Positions 35,066 to 44,485 of a stretch of 64,000 nucleotides of DNA are shown in pieces. The notes under the pieces were generated by a model. That model was not told the DNA's origin, searched no databases, and saw only the letters and a program-made list of their open reading frames with translations. The stretch is from the NCBI RefSeq assembly GCF_000350165.1, contig NZ_CAUI01000005.1, positions 558,001-622,000 of the forward strand, given 5' to 3'. The stretch's first letter is position 1; every line of letters starts with the position of its first letter. The position numbers and the translations under genes are program-made. The stretch comes from Halanaerobium saccharolyticum subsp. saccharolyticum DSM 6643. GTDB lineage: Bacteria > Bacillota > Halanaerobiia > Halanaerobiales > Halanaerobiaceae.

Positions 35066-35995
35066 ATGAGTGATAACTTAGTTTTTATGTTTTCAGGACA
35101 GGGTTCACAGTATGTTGGAATGGGAAAAGAATTATATGAAAATTATGAGGCAGCAAAAGAAGTTTTAGATAAAGCAGATCAAATAATGGATTTTGATTTA
35201 AAAGATATGATTTTCAATGGTCCAGAAGAAGATTTGAATAATACTAAAAATACTCAACCTGCTATTTATACAGTAAGTGCAATGGTTAAAGCAGTACTGG
35301 CGGAAAATGGGATTACACCTGCAGCAGCAGCCGGTCATAGTTTAGGCGAATATTCTGCTCTTTATGCGGCAGGAGTTCTTTCTTTTGCAGATGGTTTAAA
35401 ATTAGTTCGTCGTAGAGGTGAGCTAATGGATCAGGCTGATCCAGAAGGAAAAGGAACTATGGCAGCTGTTATAGGTATGGCTGATCAAGATGTTGAAGCT
35501 GTTTTAGAAAAAATTGACGGTATTGTCACAGTTGCAAACTACAACTCTCCCGGTCAGGTAGTTATTTCTGGAGAAGTTGAAGCAGTGAGTGCAGCTGAGG
35601 AACTGCTGGCAGAAGCTGGTGCCAAAAAAGTAATATCTCTTTCTGTAAGTGGAGCTTTTCATTCACCACTAATGGAGCCAGCAAAAGAAGATCTTAAAAA
35701 TACTATTGAAGCAATCGATTTTAAAGATGCTCAAATTCCTTTAATTGCTAATGTTACAGCAGATTATGTAAAGGAAAGTAGTGAAATCAAATCTGCTTTA
35801 ATCAAACAGCTGAACAATAGTGTCCGCTGGGCAGAAAGTATTGAGCGTTTTAAAGAAGATGGTTACGAAGATTATGTTGAAGTTGGCCCGGGACGTGTTC
35901 TTAAAGGGTTAATGCGAAGAATTGACCGTTCACTTAATGCTTATAATGTTGAAGACGAAAAAAGTTTAAACAAAACATTGAAAAAATTGAAATAG
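35066..35995 (+). CDS. fabD: Malonyl-CoA:ACP transacylase (FabD)
   Basis: A 309-residue transacylase loading malonyl onto ACP. FMFSGQGSQYVGMG at the N terminus, the nucleophile elbow AGHSLGEYSAL (Ser near 92), SGAFHSPLMEPA with the catalytic His, and VEVGPGRVLKGLMRR are all present. Length is standard. It lies between fabH and fabF; the 80 bases to fabF contain no further gene, so fabG and acpP are absent from this cluster. Confidence 0.96.
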   Translation: MSDNLVFMFSGQGSQYVGMGKELYENYEAAKEVLDKADQIMDFDLKDMIFNGPEEDLNNTKNTQPAIYTVSAMVKAVLAENGITPAAAAGHSLGEYSALYAAGVLSFADGLKLVRRRGELMDQADPEGKGTMAAVIGMADQDVEAVLEKIDGIVTVANYNSPGQVVISGEVEAVSAAEELLAEAGAKKVISLSVSGAFHSPLMEPAKEDLKNTIEAIDFKDAQIPLIANVTADYVKESSEIKSALIKQLNNSVRWAESIERFKEDGYEDYVEVGPGRVLKGLMRRIDRSLNAYNVEDEKSLNKTLKKLK

Positions 35996-36075
35996 ACCGC
36001 AATAGCTTTGAAATTTAAAAAACAAAAGATAGATTTAAATGTATGATTATTTCGATTTAGGAGGAGATTAATTTA

Positions 36076-37317
36076 ATGAATAAAAGAGTTGTAATTACAG
36101 GTGCAGGTGTTGTACATTCATTAGGATTAGAATTAGATGAATTCTGGGAAAATATCAAGGCGGGTAAATCAGGAATTTCTAAAATTGAAAATTTTGATGC
36201 TTCAGATTATCCAAGTCAAATTGGAGCAGAATTAAAAGATTTTGATCCTGGAGAATACATAGACCGCAAGGAGGCAAAACGTTTAGCTAATTACAGTAAG
36301 TATGCTATAGTATCAGCTATGAAAGCTCTGGAAAATGCAGAGCTAGAAATCACTGATGATATTGCTGAAAGAGCTGGGGTTATGGTTGGATCAGGTATTG
36401 GTGGCATAGAAGTTTTTGAAGAGCAGGTGACAAAACTTAACAAAAGAGGACCTAGAAGAGTAAGTCCTTTCTTTATTCCAATGATGATTTCAAACATGGC
36501 AGCAGGTAATGTAGCAATCTACAGTGGAGCCAAGGGTCCAAATCTAAACCCAGTTACAGCCTGTGCTTCTGCTACAACAGCAATTGGTGAGGCATTTGAA
36601 ACTATTAAAAGAGGTGCTGCAGATATTATGATTGCCGGTGGTACAGAAGCTTCAATCACACCATCAGCTGTAGCAGGATTTGGTAATATGAAAGCTTTAT
36701 CAGGGCGAAATGATGATCCTGAAAAAGCAAGCCGTCCTTTTGATAAAGATAGAGATGGATTTGTAATTGGAGAAGGTGCTGGAATAGTAATTTTAGAAAC
36801 ATTAGAAAGTGCCAAAAAAAGAGGTGCTAATATTATAGCCGAGCTTGTTGGTTATGGTGCATCAGGTGATGCTTACCATATTACTTCTCCTGCTCCAGAA
36901 GGCGAAGGAGCAGTTAGAGCAATGAAAGCTGCTGTAGAAAGAGCCGGAATGAAACCAGAAGATATTAACTATATTAATGCACATGGTACATCTACACCTT
37001 TAAATGACCAGTACGAATCAACAGCAATAAAAAAATTATTTGGAGATCATGCCTATAACTTAAAGGTCTCATCTTCAAAATCAATGACAGGACATTTATT
37101 AGGAGCTGCTGGTGGAGTTGAAGCAATTATCACTGCAATGGCAGTTAAAGAAGATGTTGTACCACCTACAATGAATTTCGAAGAGGGTGGAGAAGGCTGC
37201 GACTTAGATTATCAGCCAAATAAAGCAGGAGAAGCAAAGTTAAATGCTGCTTTAAGTAACTCTTTTGGTTTTGGTGGTCAGAACGCGTGTATTATAATAA
37301 AAAAATATCAAGACTAA
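36076..37317 (+). CDS. fabF: 3-oxoacyl-ACP synthase II (FabF)
   Basis: A 413-residue condensing enzyme for chain elongation. The Cys-His-His triad is intact: VTACASATTA (Cys near 163), INAHGTSTPLND (His near 303) and KSMTGHLLGAAGG (His near 339). SFGFGGQNA near the end is typical. TAGGAGGAG precedes the ATG. It is the last gene of the cluster, followed by two hairpins. A KAS I/II decision by eye favours FabF because of the length and the GMTHLLG-like region. Confidence 0.95.
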   Translation: MNKRVVITGAGVVHSLGLELDEFWENIKAGKSGISKIENFDASDYPSQIGAELKDFDPGEYIDRKEAKRLANYSKYAIVSAMKALENAELEITDDIAERAGVMVGSGIGGIEVFEEQVTKLNKRGPRRVSPFFIPMMISNMAAGNVAIYSGAKGPNLNPVTACASATTAIGEAFETIKRGAADIMIAGGTEASITPSAVAGFGNMKALSGRNDDPEKASRPFDKDRDGFVIGEGAGIVILETLESAKKRGANIIAELVGYGASGDAYHITSPAPEGEGAVRAMKAAVERAGMKPEDINYINAHGTSTPLNDQYESTAIKKLFGDHAYNLKVSSSKSMTGHLLGAAGGVEAIITAMAVKEDVVPPTMNFEEGGEGCDLDYQPNKAGEAKLNAALSNSFGFGGQNACIIIKKYQD

Positions 37318-37352
37318 ATAATCAATAACTAATAACTAAAATTAAATAAAAT

Positions 37353-37385
37353 AACAGTTGATTTAAAATTATTAAATCTGCTGTT
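37353..37385 (+). other. First hairpin after fabF
   Basis: AACAG-TT-GATTTAA pairs with TTAAATC-TG-CTGTT with a small internal loop. There is no T-run, so it is probably an mRNA-stabilising hairpin ahead of the true terminator. Confidence 0.55.
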
Positions 37386-37399
37386 ATAAACTTATCTAA

Positions 37400-37436
37400 A
37401 GATCTGCTCAAGCAAAATTGGGCAGGTCTTTTTATT
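37400..37436 (+). terminator. Terminator of the fab cluster
   Basis: AGATCTGCTCAA pairs with TTGGGCAGGTCT (two G-U) around GCAAAA, followed by TTTTTATTT. Confidence 0.9.
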
Positions 37437-37552
37437 TGATTCCATTTTTAAACCCTTTACAAAACAAAAACATATTGAAATTATCACTAAAAGAATATAT
37501 AATCAACCTTAGGTCAGCAATTTATTTTGAGGAAAGAAGGTAATTTTAAATT

Positions 37553-38365
37553 ATGAAAGTATATTCTCTTGTTGGACCCAGTGGAACCGGAAAAAGTCAC
37601 CGCGCAGTTTTGCTGGCAAATGAACATCAGATCCCATTAATTGTTGATGATGGTCTTTTGATTTATGCAGGTAAAATTATGGCAGGGAGTTCTGCTAAAA
37701 GAGAAGAAAGCAAAATGGGAGCAATTAGAAGAGCCCTCTTTTATGATGAAAAACAAACAGAAGAGGTAAAAAATTGCATTAAAAAAATTGATGAAGATAA
37801 AATATTAATTTTAGGAACTTCACTTGGAATGGTAGAAAGAATAAATGATAGATTAGAATTGGGAGGAATTGATCAATACATAGATATTGAAGATATTTCC
37901 TCAGAAGAAGAAATAGAAAAGGCACTTTCAGTCAGGAATAATGAAGGAAAACATGTAATTCCAGTTCCGACTATTGAAGTTGAGCAGGATTTTTCCGGTT
38001 ATTTACTTCATTCTTTAGAATTGTTTTTTAAAAAAGATAATAAAACAGTAAGACATGAAAAAAGTATTGTCAGACCTAGATTTAGTTTTTATGGGAATTT
38101 AAGTATCAGCAACAGAGTACTGGTAAGTTTAATTGAGTATTTAATAAAAGATTTTAAAGATATAAGCTCTTTTAAAAAAATAAAAGTAGATGAAATAAAT
38201 AATCAATTAAATGTTGAGTTATCATTAGAAATTACTTATGGTTTAGTTATTAAAGATTTTATCAATAAATTTAGAGCTGCTTTAAAAGAGCATTTAGAAA
38301 ATAATACAGGAATAAATGTCAAAGAAATTAATGTTGAAGTTTATTCTTTAAAAGTTGAAAAATAA
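37553..38365 (+). CDS. P-loop ATPase fused to an Asp23/Gls24-like domain
   Basis: A 270-residue protein. The N-terminal 140 residues are a P-loop domain with Walker A GPSGTGKSH (residues 8-16) and a strand ILILGTSLGMVERI. The C-terminal 105 residues (RFSFYGNLSISNRVLVSLIEYLI to GINVKEINVEVYSL) resemble the Asp23/Gls24 envelope-stress fold, with its alternating helix and IKVDEINNQLNVELSLEITYG strands. The cellular role is unknown. The 19-base gap to the GH65 gene suggests cotranscription, though no functional link is obvious. Confidence 0.75.
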   Translation: MKVYSLVGPSGTGKSHRAVLLANEHQIPLIVDDGLLIYAGKIMAGSSAKREESKMGAIRRALFYDEKQTEEVKNCIKKIDEDKILILGTSLGMVERINDRLELGGIDQYIDIEDISSEEEIEKALSVRNNEGKHVIPVPTIEVEQDFSGYLLHSLELFFKKDNKTVRHEKSIVRPRFSFYGNLSISNRVLVSLIEYLIKDFKDISSFKKIKVDEINNQLNVELSLEITYGLVIKDFINKFRAALKEHLENNTGINVKEINVEVYSLKVEK

Positions 38366-38384
38366 AAATTTAGGAGGTAAAACA

Positions 38385-40718
38385 TTGCGAAATTATCATG
38401 CTCGAAAAATGGATAAGGAAGCTATTTATCCCTATCAAGCCTGGAAAATAACTGAAGAAGAATTTTTATTAGAAAATAACCATCACAATGAAGCTATATT
38501 TGCTCTTGGTAATGGTTACATGGGTCTGAGGGGAACTTTAGAAGAAGATTATCCAGGAAGTGAAGAAAGTACTACTCCAGGTTTTTATATCAATGGAGTT
38601 TATGCCTCTGAAAAAATTATTTATGGAGAGGAAGCACCTAACTTACCTAAAAAAGGGCAAACAATGATCAATTTAGCTGATTGGAGTGAAATAAACTTAT
38701 ATATAAATGAAGAAAAGTTAAATTTACTCAAAGGTAAGATTTTAGATTACAAAAGAGAACTTGATCTAAAACAGGGGCTTTTAAGCCGCAGAATACGTTG
38801 GGAAGATCGGCAGGGAAGAAAAATTGAAATTAAAATAACCCGTTTAATTTCCTTGAGCAGGGAGCATATAGGAGCAATTAGATATCAGTTTAAGCCAATT
38901 AATTTCTCAGGTAAAATCAGCCTTAATTCTGCAATTAATGGAGATGTCAGCAACCATCATCATTTAAGAGATAAAAAGGCATTAGAAGTTATAGAAAGTG
39001 AAGTTGATACAAATACCGGTCATCTTTTACATAAAGTAAAGAGCACAAAATTTAAAGTGGCCTATGTAGCAGAGCATTTAATGGATGAACATTCTAAAGA
39101 AAACTTCGAAGTAAAAAAAAGATCTTCAGATAATAGAGTGGATTGGGTTTTTGAAATTAGTGCTAATCAGGGTGAAGAATATACAATTGATAAAATTGTA
39201 GGGATTAATCACAGTCAGGAAGAAGGAGAAAATCCACTTAGTGATGCCAGAGCTTCAGCGGCTAGAGCATCTATTACTGGTTTCGAAAACCTAGTTGAGG
39301 AACAGACAGAGTTTATGTCGGGTTACTGGCAGGATGTAGATGTGAAAATTGATGGTGATGATGCTTTACAGCAGGCTTTTAGATTTAATGCTTTTCATAT
39401 TTTACAGGCAGCTGGCAAAGATGGTCAGACAAGTGTTGCTGCAAAAGGAATTAGTGGAGAATATTATGAGGGTCATTATTTCTGGGATACAGAAAGTTAT
39501 GTACTTCCTTTTTATGCGTTTCAGCGTCCAGAAGTAGCAAGAAATTTACTCTTGTTTAGATATAATACTCTTGCTAAAGCGCGGAAAAATGCTGAAAGGA
39601 TGAAACTTGATGGTGCATTGTTTCCCTGGAGAACAATTAATGGAGAAGAAGCATCTGGGTTTTTTATGGGTTCAACAGTTCAGTACCATATTAATGCTGA
39701 TATTGCCTATGCCCTCAATCTATATTATCAGGTAAGTCGTGACCAAGAATTTATGGAAAATTACGGGCTTGAAATTTTAATTGAAACAGCAAGAATGTGG
39801 ATCAGTCTCGGCAGCTATATTCCAATGAAAAATAATAAATTCTGCTTCAATGTTGTTTGTGGGCCAGATGAATATAAGCCCGGGGTTAATAACAATGCCT
39901 ATACAAATTATATGGCTAAGTTTAACCTTGATACTGCTGTGAAAATGGCAGAAATAATTAAAAATAAATCTCCAGAAAAATATAAAAGATTGGCAGAAAG
40001 AATAGATCTTAATCAAAAAGAAATTGAAAATATGAAGGAAGTAAAAGAAGATATTTATCTTCCCTACAATGAAGAATTGGAAATTACTCCTCAAGATGAT
40101 TCATTTCTTTATAAAAATCCAATAGAAGTTGATAATATTCCAGAAGAAGAATTACCACTAGTTAAGAACTGGCATCCACTTATAGTTTGGCGCTATCAGG
40201 TTATTAAACAGGCCGATGTTATTCTTTTGATGCTGCAGCTGGGAAATAAATTTAGTAATGAGCTAAAGATCAGAAATTATGATTATTATGAACCAAAGAC
40301 TACTCATGATTCTTCTTTATCACCAGCAATTTATAGCATCATTGCCTCAGAAATAGGCTATAAAAACCAGGCATATAATTATTTTATGCAGACTGCCCGT
40401 CTTGATCTAGATGATTATAACGAAAATGCATATCAGGGAGTACACACTGCCTGTATGGGCGGAACCTGGCTTTCACTTGTTCAAGGTTTTGCTGGCATGA
40501 GAATGTTTAATGGTAAATTATATTTTCATCCACATCTACCTGATGGCTGGAACAATTATCAATTCAGACTCCGATTTAAAGGTAGTCAGATAGAAATAAC
40601 TGTTAAAGAAAACACGGTTAAGTATATGTTACTCTCAGGCGATAAAGTAGAATTTAAACATTATGATCAGGTAGTTGTTTTAAAAGAAAGTAATTTAAGT
40701 CAGGAATTAGAAATATAA
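38385..40718 (+). CDS. Glycoside hydrolase family 65 protein (disaccharide phosphorylase)
   Basis: A 777-residue GH65 enzyme; members phosphorolyse alpha-linked disaccharides such as maltose, trehalose, kojibiose or nigerose to beta-glucose 1-phosphate. Seen are the N-terminal beta-sandwich (FALGNGYMGLRGTLEEDYPG), the catalytic barrel with HYFWDTESYVLPFY, CGPDEYKPGVNNNAYTNYMAKF carrying the general-acid Glu (near 493), KQADVILLM, YYEPKTTHDSSLSPAIYSI, and the C-terminal GMRMFNGKLYFHPHLP. There is no signal peptide, so it is intracellular. The TTG at 38385 follows TAGGAGGT. The usual partner beta-phosphoglucomutase is not next to it. Substrate cannot be told by eye. Confidence 0.9.
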   Translation: MRNYHARKMDKEAIYPYQAWKITEEEFLLENNHHNEAIFALGNGYMGLRGTLEEDYPGSEESTTPGFYINGVYASEKIIYGEEAPNLPKKGQTMINLADWSEINLYINEEKLNLLKGKILDYKRELDLKQGLLSRRIRWEDRQGRKIEIKITRLISLSREHIGAIRYQFKPINFSGKISLNSAINGDVSNHHHLRDKKALEVIESEVDTNTGHLLHKVKSTKFKVAYVAEHLMDEHSKENFEVKKRSSDNRVDWVFEISANQGEEYTIDKIVGINHSQEEGENPLSDARASAARASITGFENLVEEQTEFMSGYWQDVDVKIDGDDALQQAFRFNAFHILQAAGKDGQTSVAAKGISGEYYEGHYFWDTESYVLPFYAFQRPEVARNLLLFRYNTLAKARKNAERMKLDGALFPWRTINGEEASGFFMGSTVQYHINADIAYALNLYYQVSRDQEFMENYGLEILIETARMWISLGSYIPMKNNKFCFNVVCGPDEYKPGVNNNAYTNYMAKFNLDTAVKMAEIIKNKSPEKYKRLAERIDLNQKEIENMKEVKEDIYLPYNEELEITPQDDSFLYKNPIEVDNIPEEELPLVKNWHPLIVWRYQVIKQADVILLMLQLGNKFSNELKIRNYDYYEPKTTHDSSLSPAIYSIIASEIGYKNQAYNYFMQTARLDLDDYNENAYQGVHTACMGGTWLSLVQGFAGMRMFNGKLYFHPHLPDGWNNYQFRLRFKGSQIEITVKENTVKYMLLSGDKVEFKHYDQVVVLKESNLSQELEI

Positions 40719-40736
40719 AAAAAGCAGGTGTAAAAA

Positions 40737-41636
40737 ATGGATTATAAGAAAAAAATATATATATTGCTTGCTGTGGGCATTTTCTTTTTATCCACCTCAG
40801 GTATTTTAATCAAAGTAGCTTCTGCTCCACCGTTGATAACTGCTTTTTATAGGATGTTTTTAACTGTTTTAATTTTAACACCATACTTTGTTATTAAACA
40901 CAGAAGTGATGCTCGTTATTTTTTAGATTACCGACCAATGTTGGTCGGTTTTCTCTTGGCAGTACATTTTATTTTGTGGATTAGTTCAATTCAATATACA
41001 GATATATCTAACTCTGTTATTTTTGTGGCACTGCAGCCCTTATTCACAATAATTTTAGAATACTTTTTTGCCAGAGAAGATTTAAAAGAAGGAGCAATTA
41101 TTGGTATTGTTATGGCAGTTATTGGGAGTTCTATTATCAGCATTGGCGATTTTTATCAGCTGGGGGATAAATTATTTGGTAATTTCCTAGCTCTTTCAGC
41201 AGCTTTATTTGCTTCATCATATCTTTTTATAGGTAGGGGGGTTCGAAAAAAACTCAATTATTTTCCTTATCTATATATTTTATACAGTTATGCTGCCTTA
41301 TTTTTAGGGGTTGGGGTTTATCTTTTTGATATACCATTTACCGGTTATGGAACAAATAACTATTTAATATTTTTAGCTCTAGCTTTAGGCCCAACTTTAG
41401 TTGGCCACTCGATACTTAATCTGGCAGTTCGTTATCTTCCAACCTCAATTGTTTCATTATCTATACTTGGAGAGCCAATCTTAACAACCTTTCTGGCCTG
41501 GCTTTTATTGAATGAGCAGGTCCGAATCACAACAATGTTTGGTGGTGGTTTTATTTTGGGAGGAATTTATTTAGCATCCGTTTATAATAATCATCAAAAT
41601 AAAAAAAAGAATAAATTAAAGCAGGCTCAAAGCTAA
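40737..41636 (+). CDS. DMT superfamily (EamA) transporter
   Basis: A 299-residue membrane protein with ten predicted segments in two EamA repeats. Typical stretches are ITAFYRMFLTVLIL, NSVIFVALQPLFTIILEYFFARE and LPTSIVSLSILGEPILTTFLAWLLLNEQV. The C terminus is a Lys/Asn-rich tail. Family members export or import amino acids, nucleosides or other metabolites; direction and substrate are unknown here. It starts 19 bases after the GH65 gene and may share its transcript. Confidence 0.9.
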   Translation: MDYKKKIYILLAVGIFFLSTSGILIKVASAPPLITAFYRMFLTVLILTPYFVIKHRSDARYFLDYRPMLVGFLLAVHFILWISSIQYTDISNSVIFVALQPLFTIILEYFFAREDLKEGAIIGIVMAVIGSSIISIGDFYQLGDKLFGNFLALSAALFASSYLFIGRGVRKKLNYFPYLYILYSYAALFLGVGVYLFDIPFTGYGTNNYLIFLALALGPTLVGHSILNLAVRYLPTSIVSLSILGEPILTTFLAWLLLNEQVRITTMFGGGFILGGIYLASVYNNHQNKKKNKLKQAQS

Positions 41637-41723
41637 TTTATTTATCATAGGTCTGGACATTTGCAGCCATAAAGTATAAAATATTAATTGAAAGCTTTTA
41701 TTTTATTTTAGGAGGGGTAAGTT

Positions 41724-43691
41724 TTGTTAAAAGAAGTTGCTAAGATAGTAAGAGGTTTATCTGCAGATATTGTAGAAAAGGCAAATTCAGGACATCCAGG
41801 GATGCCGATTGGCTGTGCTGATATTGGTGCATTATTATTTGGAGAGGTAATGAATATTGATGCTTCAAAATCAGACTGGCCTGATAGAGATCGTTTTGTA
41901 CTCTCAGCCGGACATGGTTCAGCATTTTTATATTCATTTTTGCACCTTAACGGTTATGATATTTCAATGGATGATTTAAAAGAATTTAGACAGCTTCATT
42001 CTAAGACACCAGGCCATCCAGAGTACGCAGAAACTGATGGAGTAGAAACTACAACTGGACCATTAGGTCAGGGTTTTGCAAATGCAGTTGGTATGTCCTT
42101 AGCAGAAAAAATGTTAGCTGCTAAATATAATACTGAAAAGCATAATATTGTTGATCATTATACCTATACAATTATGGGTGATGGCTGTATGATGGAGGGT
42201 ATTACTTCTGAGGCCGCATCACTTGCAGGACATTTAGGACTAGATAAGTTAATTGCTATTTATGATGATAATGATATTTCAATTGCTGGAAACACAACCT
42301 TAGCTTTTACAGAATCTGTAGCTGATCGTTTTAAAGCTTTTGGCTGGCAGGTAATAGAAAATATTGATGGTCATGATATTGAGCAGCTAAGAGATGCAAT
42401 TAATCAGGCCAAATCAGATAAAGATAGACCGACAGTAATTATGGCTAAAACCCATATTGCTTTAGGAGCACCTACAAAGCAGGATACAAGCGATGCTCAT
42501 GGGGCACCATTAGGCGAAGAAGAAATTAAAGGTTTAAAAGAAAAATTTGATTTACCGGTAGATAAGAAATTTTATATTTCAGATGAAGTAAAGGAATTTT
42601 TCCGTGCTCATGCTGCAAAGATGCAGGATCAAAGATTGGCCTGGGAAAAAGAATTTGCTGAGTGGGCTAAAGAAAATCCTAAGCTCAAAAAAGAATGGGA
42701 TCAGGCAATGGAACTTAAACTGCCTGTAGATTTAAAAGAAGAAATAATGGATTTAGAAATAGAGGCTCCAATAGCAACTAGAAAATCAGCAGGAGCAGCT
42801 TTATCTAAAGCATTTGAAATTATTCCTTATTTAGTAGGTGGCTCAGCTGACCTGGCACCTTCTACTAAAACTTATAATGCTGAATATGGAGAAGTGCAAA
42901 AAGGTAGCTACAGCGGCAGAAACTTCCGTTTTGGAGTTAGAGAACATGCAATGGGAGCGATTACCAATGGTTTAGCCTTACATGCTGGTTTGCGCCCGTT
43001 TGCAGCGACTTTCCTTGTTTTCTCTGATTATATGCGACCTTCAATTAGACTGGCTGCTTTAATGAAACAGCCTGTGATTTATGTCTTTACCCATGATTCT
43101 GTTTTTGTTGGAGAAGATGGACCTACTCATCAGCCAATAGAACATGTGGAAGCATTAAGAATTATTCCAGGACTTAAAGTTTTAAGACCAGGAGATGAAG
43201 AAGAAGCAAAAGCTGCCTGGGTTGAAGCATTAGAAACAAAAGATCAGCCAACAGCTTTAATTTTAACCAGACAGAATCTAAATCATATTGAAAAATATCA
43301 GGGTCTTGATAACTATAATAATGGTGGCTATTTTGTTAGTGACCCTCAAGATGCAGATACAATTATCTTTGCCAGCGGTAGTGAGGTTAACTTAGCTGAA
43401 GCAAGTGCTAAACTTTTAGCAGATAAGGGGATCAAAGCAGCTGTTATGTCAGTACCAGAGAGACAGAAGTTAGAAAAATATGCTGCCGAACATCCATTAC
43501 CTGAAGCAAAATTAAAAGTAGCTATCGAAGCCGGAGTAACAGGTGGCTGGTATAAGTTAGTCGGTAGTGATGGTTTAGTAATTGGTCTGGACCGCTTTGG
43601 TTTAAGTGGAAAAGGTCAGGAAGTTGGAGAAGAACTAGGCTTTAAAGCTGAAAAAGTAACTGCAGAGATTGAAAAAGCTTTAAATAACTAA
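41724..43691 (+). CDS. tkt: Transketolase
   Basis: A 655-residue single-chain transketolase for the non-oxidative pentose phosphate pathway. Thiamine diphosphate binding is shown by GDGCMMEGITSEAASLAGHL...IYDDN, the N-terminal active region by ANSGHPGMPIG and TTGPLGQGFANAVGM, and the Pyr domain by FRFGVREHAMGAI and THDSVFVGEDGPTHQPIEHVEALR. Length matches full-size enzymes, not the split clostridial form. The TTG start is supported by AGGAGGGG 6 nt upstream. A possible promoter (TGGACA, 15-base spacer, TATAAA) lies at 41654. A strong terminator follows. Confidence 0.97.
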   Translation: MLKEVAKIVRGLSADIVEKANSGHPGMPIGCADIGALLFGEVMNIDASKSDWPDRDRFVLSAGHGSAFLYSFLHLNGYDISMDDLKEFRQLHSKTPGHPEYAETDGVETTTGPLGQGFANAVGMSLAEKMLAAKYNTEKHNIVDHYTYTIMGDGCMMEGITSEAASLAGHLGLDKLIAIYDDNDISIAGNTTLAFTESVADRFKAFGWQVIENIDGHDIEQLRDAINQAKSDKDRPTVIMAKTHIALGAPTKQDTSDAHGAPLGEEEIKGLKEKFDLPVDKKFYISDEVKEFFRAHAAKMQDQRLAWEKEFAEWAKENPKLKKEWDQAMELKLPVDLKEEIMDLEIEAPIATRKSAGAALSKAFEIIPYLVGGSADLAPSTKTYNAEYGEVQKGSYSGRNFRFGVREHAMGAITNGLALHAGLRPFAATFLVFSDYMRPSIRLAALMKQPVIYVFTHDSVFVGEDGPTHQPIEHVEALRIIPGLKVLRPGDEEEAKAAWVEALETKDQPTALILTRQNLNHIEKYQGLDNYNNGGYFVSDPQDADTIIFASGSEVNLAEASAKLLADKGIKAAVMSVPERQKLEKYAAEHPLPEAKLKVAIEAGVTGGWYKLVGSDGLVIGLDRFGLSGKGQEVGEELGFKAEKVTAEIEKALNN

Positions 43692-43756
43692 AAAAGTTAT
43701 AGGTTTAAAAAATTATAACTACTAATAGAATAAATATAAGGATATTGAGAAATGCT

Positions 43757-43805
43757 AAAATCCGTCCACTTAAAATCACTATAGGTGATTAAGGGACGGA
43801 TTTTT
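43757..43805 (+). terminator. Transketolase terminator
   Basis: AAAATCCGTCC pairs with GGACGGATTTT, with an inner CTTA-ATCAC/GTGATTAAG extension and a T-tail. Confidence 0.9.
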
Positions 43806-43861
43806 ATGTGAATCTTTATCTGTTTTCATGATTTTTTAAAAGCCAGCTATTTATTTTAATG

Positions 43862-43924
43862 ATAGAAGTTTTAGTCTGCTAGCAAACCTCATGGGCTTGC
43901 CTCGAGGAGAGCAATAGCTTCTAT
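43862..43924 (-). other. Structured unexplained element at the 3' end of the DUF212 gene
   Basis: GC-richer than its surroundings. ATAGAAG and CTTCTAT form the outer arms. On the minus strand an inner GCTA/TAGC and GCAAGCC/GGTTTGC (one G-U) can pair around CATGA, giving a branched-looking fold. There is no T-run on either strand. The outer arm touches the stop codon of the minus-strand gene. It matches no riboswitch that I can name. Confidence 0.4.
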
Positions 43925-44355
43925 TATAAAATGAAATACCAGTTTATCAGTGCAATCAATGCTCCCAGTAAAACACCGGCAAAGACTTCGAAAGGAGTAT
44001 GACCGATTAATTCCTTTAAATCTTCTTTGATTAACTGTTTATCATTAGCAAAACTTTTATCTTCAAGATGTTTAATTATATTATTTAAAACATTTGCCTG
44101 TAGTCCAACAGCTCTTCTTACACCACTAGCATCATAAGTAACAATTAGAGCAAATACGGTGACAATAGCAAAGAGGTCAGAGCCAAATCCATATTTTAAA
44201 CCAACTGTAATTGCTAGAGATGAAACAAATGAAGAATGAGAACTAGGCATTCCACCTGAGGTAAAAAAAGTATAGAAATTAATTGGACTAATAAAAAATA
44301 TTTTTAAAAACTGGGCAGTAAAGAGTGAAAACAGTGATATCTGCAGTAACGACAT
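43924..44355 (-). CDS. Divergent PAP2 family protein (DUF212, YuiD-like)
   Basis: A 143-residue membrane protein with three to four hydrophobic segments. TSGGMPSSHSSFVSSLAITVGL, YDASGVRRAVGLQANVLN and LKELIGHTPFEVFAGVLLGALIALI are the family signature; they resemble the conserved SxxH and RxxxxxH phosphatase parts of PAP2 enzymes. It may act on a lipid phosphate, but no activity is established for the family in general. GGGGGAG precedes the ATG. It is divergent from folC with 130 bases between them. Confidence 0.9.
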   Translation of the reverse strand: MSLLQISLFSLFTAQFLKIFFISPINFYTFFTSGGMPSSHSSFVSSLAITVGLKYGFGSDLFAIVTVFALIVTYDASGVRRAVGLQANVLNNIIKHLEDKSFANDKQLIKEDLKELIGHTPFEVFAGVLLGALIALINWYFIL

Positions 44356-44388
44356 ATAATCTCCCCCAAAATAATCAGTATATTAATT

Positions 44389-44417
44389 TTGTTCTTTTCT
44401 TTTATTTTGTGTATAAT
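44389..44417 (+). promoter_or_regulatory. Promoter of folC
   Basis: TTGTTC (44389-44394), 17 bases, TATAAT (44412-44417). Confidence 0.65.
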
Positions 44418-44485
44418 AATAATAGTGCTATATTACATTTTAACTTATTTATACTCTAGATTGCAAATAAGAATTGGAGGAGAAA

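Noticed and set aside
41654-41680. Shared regulatory motif TGGACAT-N2-GCAGC at 41654 and 51623
   Set aside because: Similarity is limited to about a dozen bases at two -35 regions of unrelated genes; likely chance plus the promoter consensus.
43862-43924. c-di-GMP-I riboswitch because of GCAAACC
   Set aside because: Only that short motif is shared; the partner helices and CGCAAAGCC segment are missing, and it is downstream of a gene.
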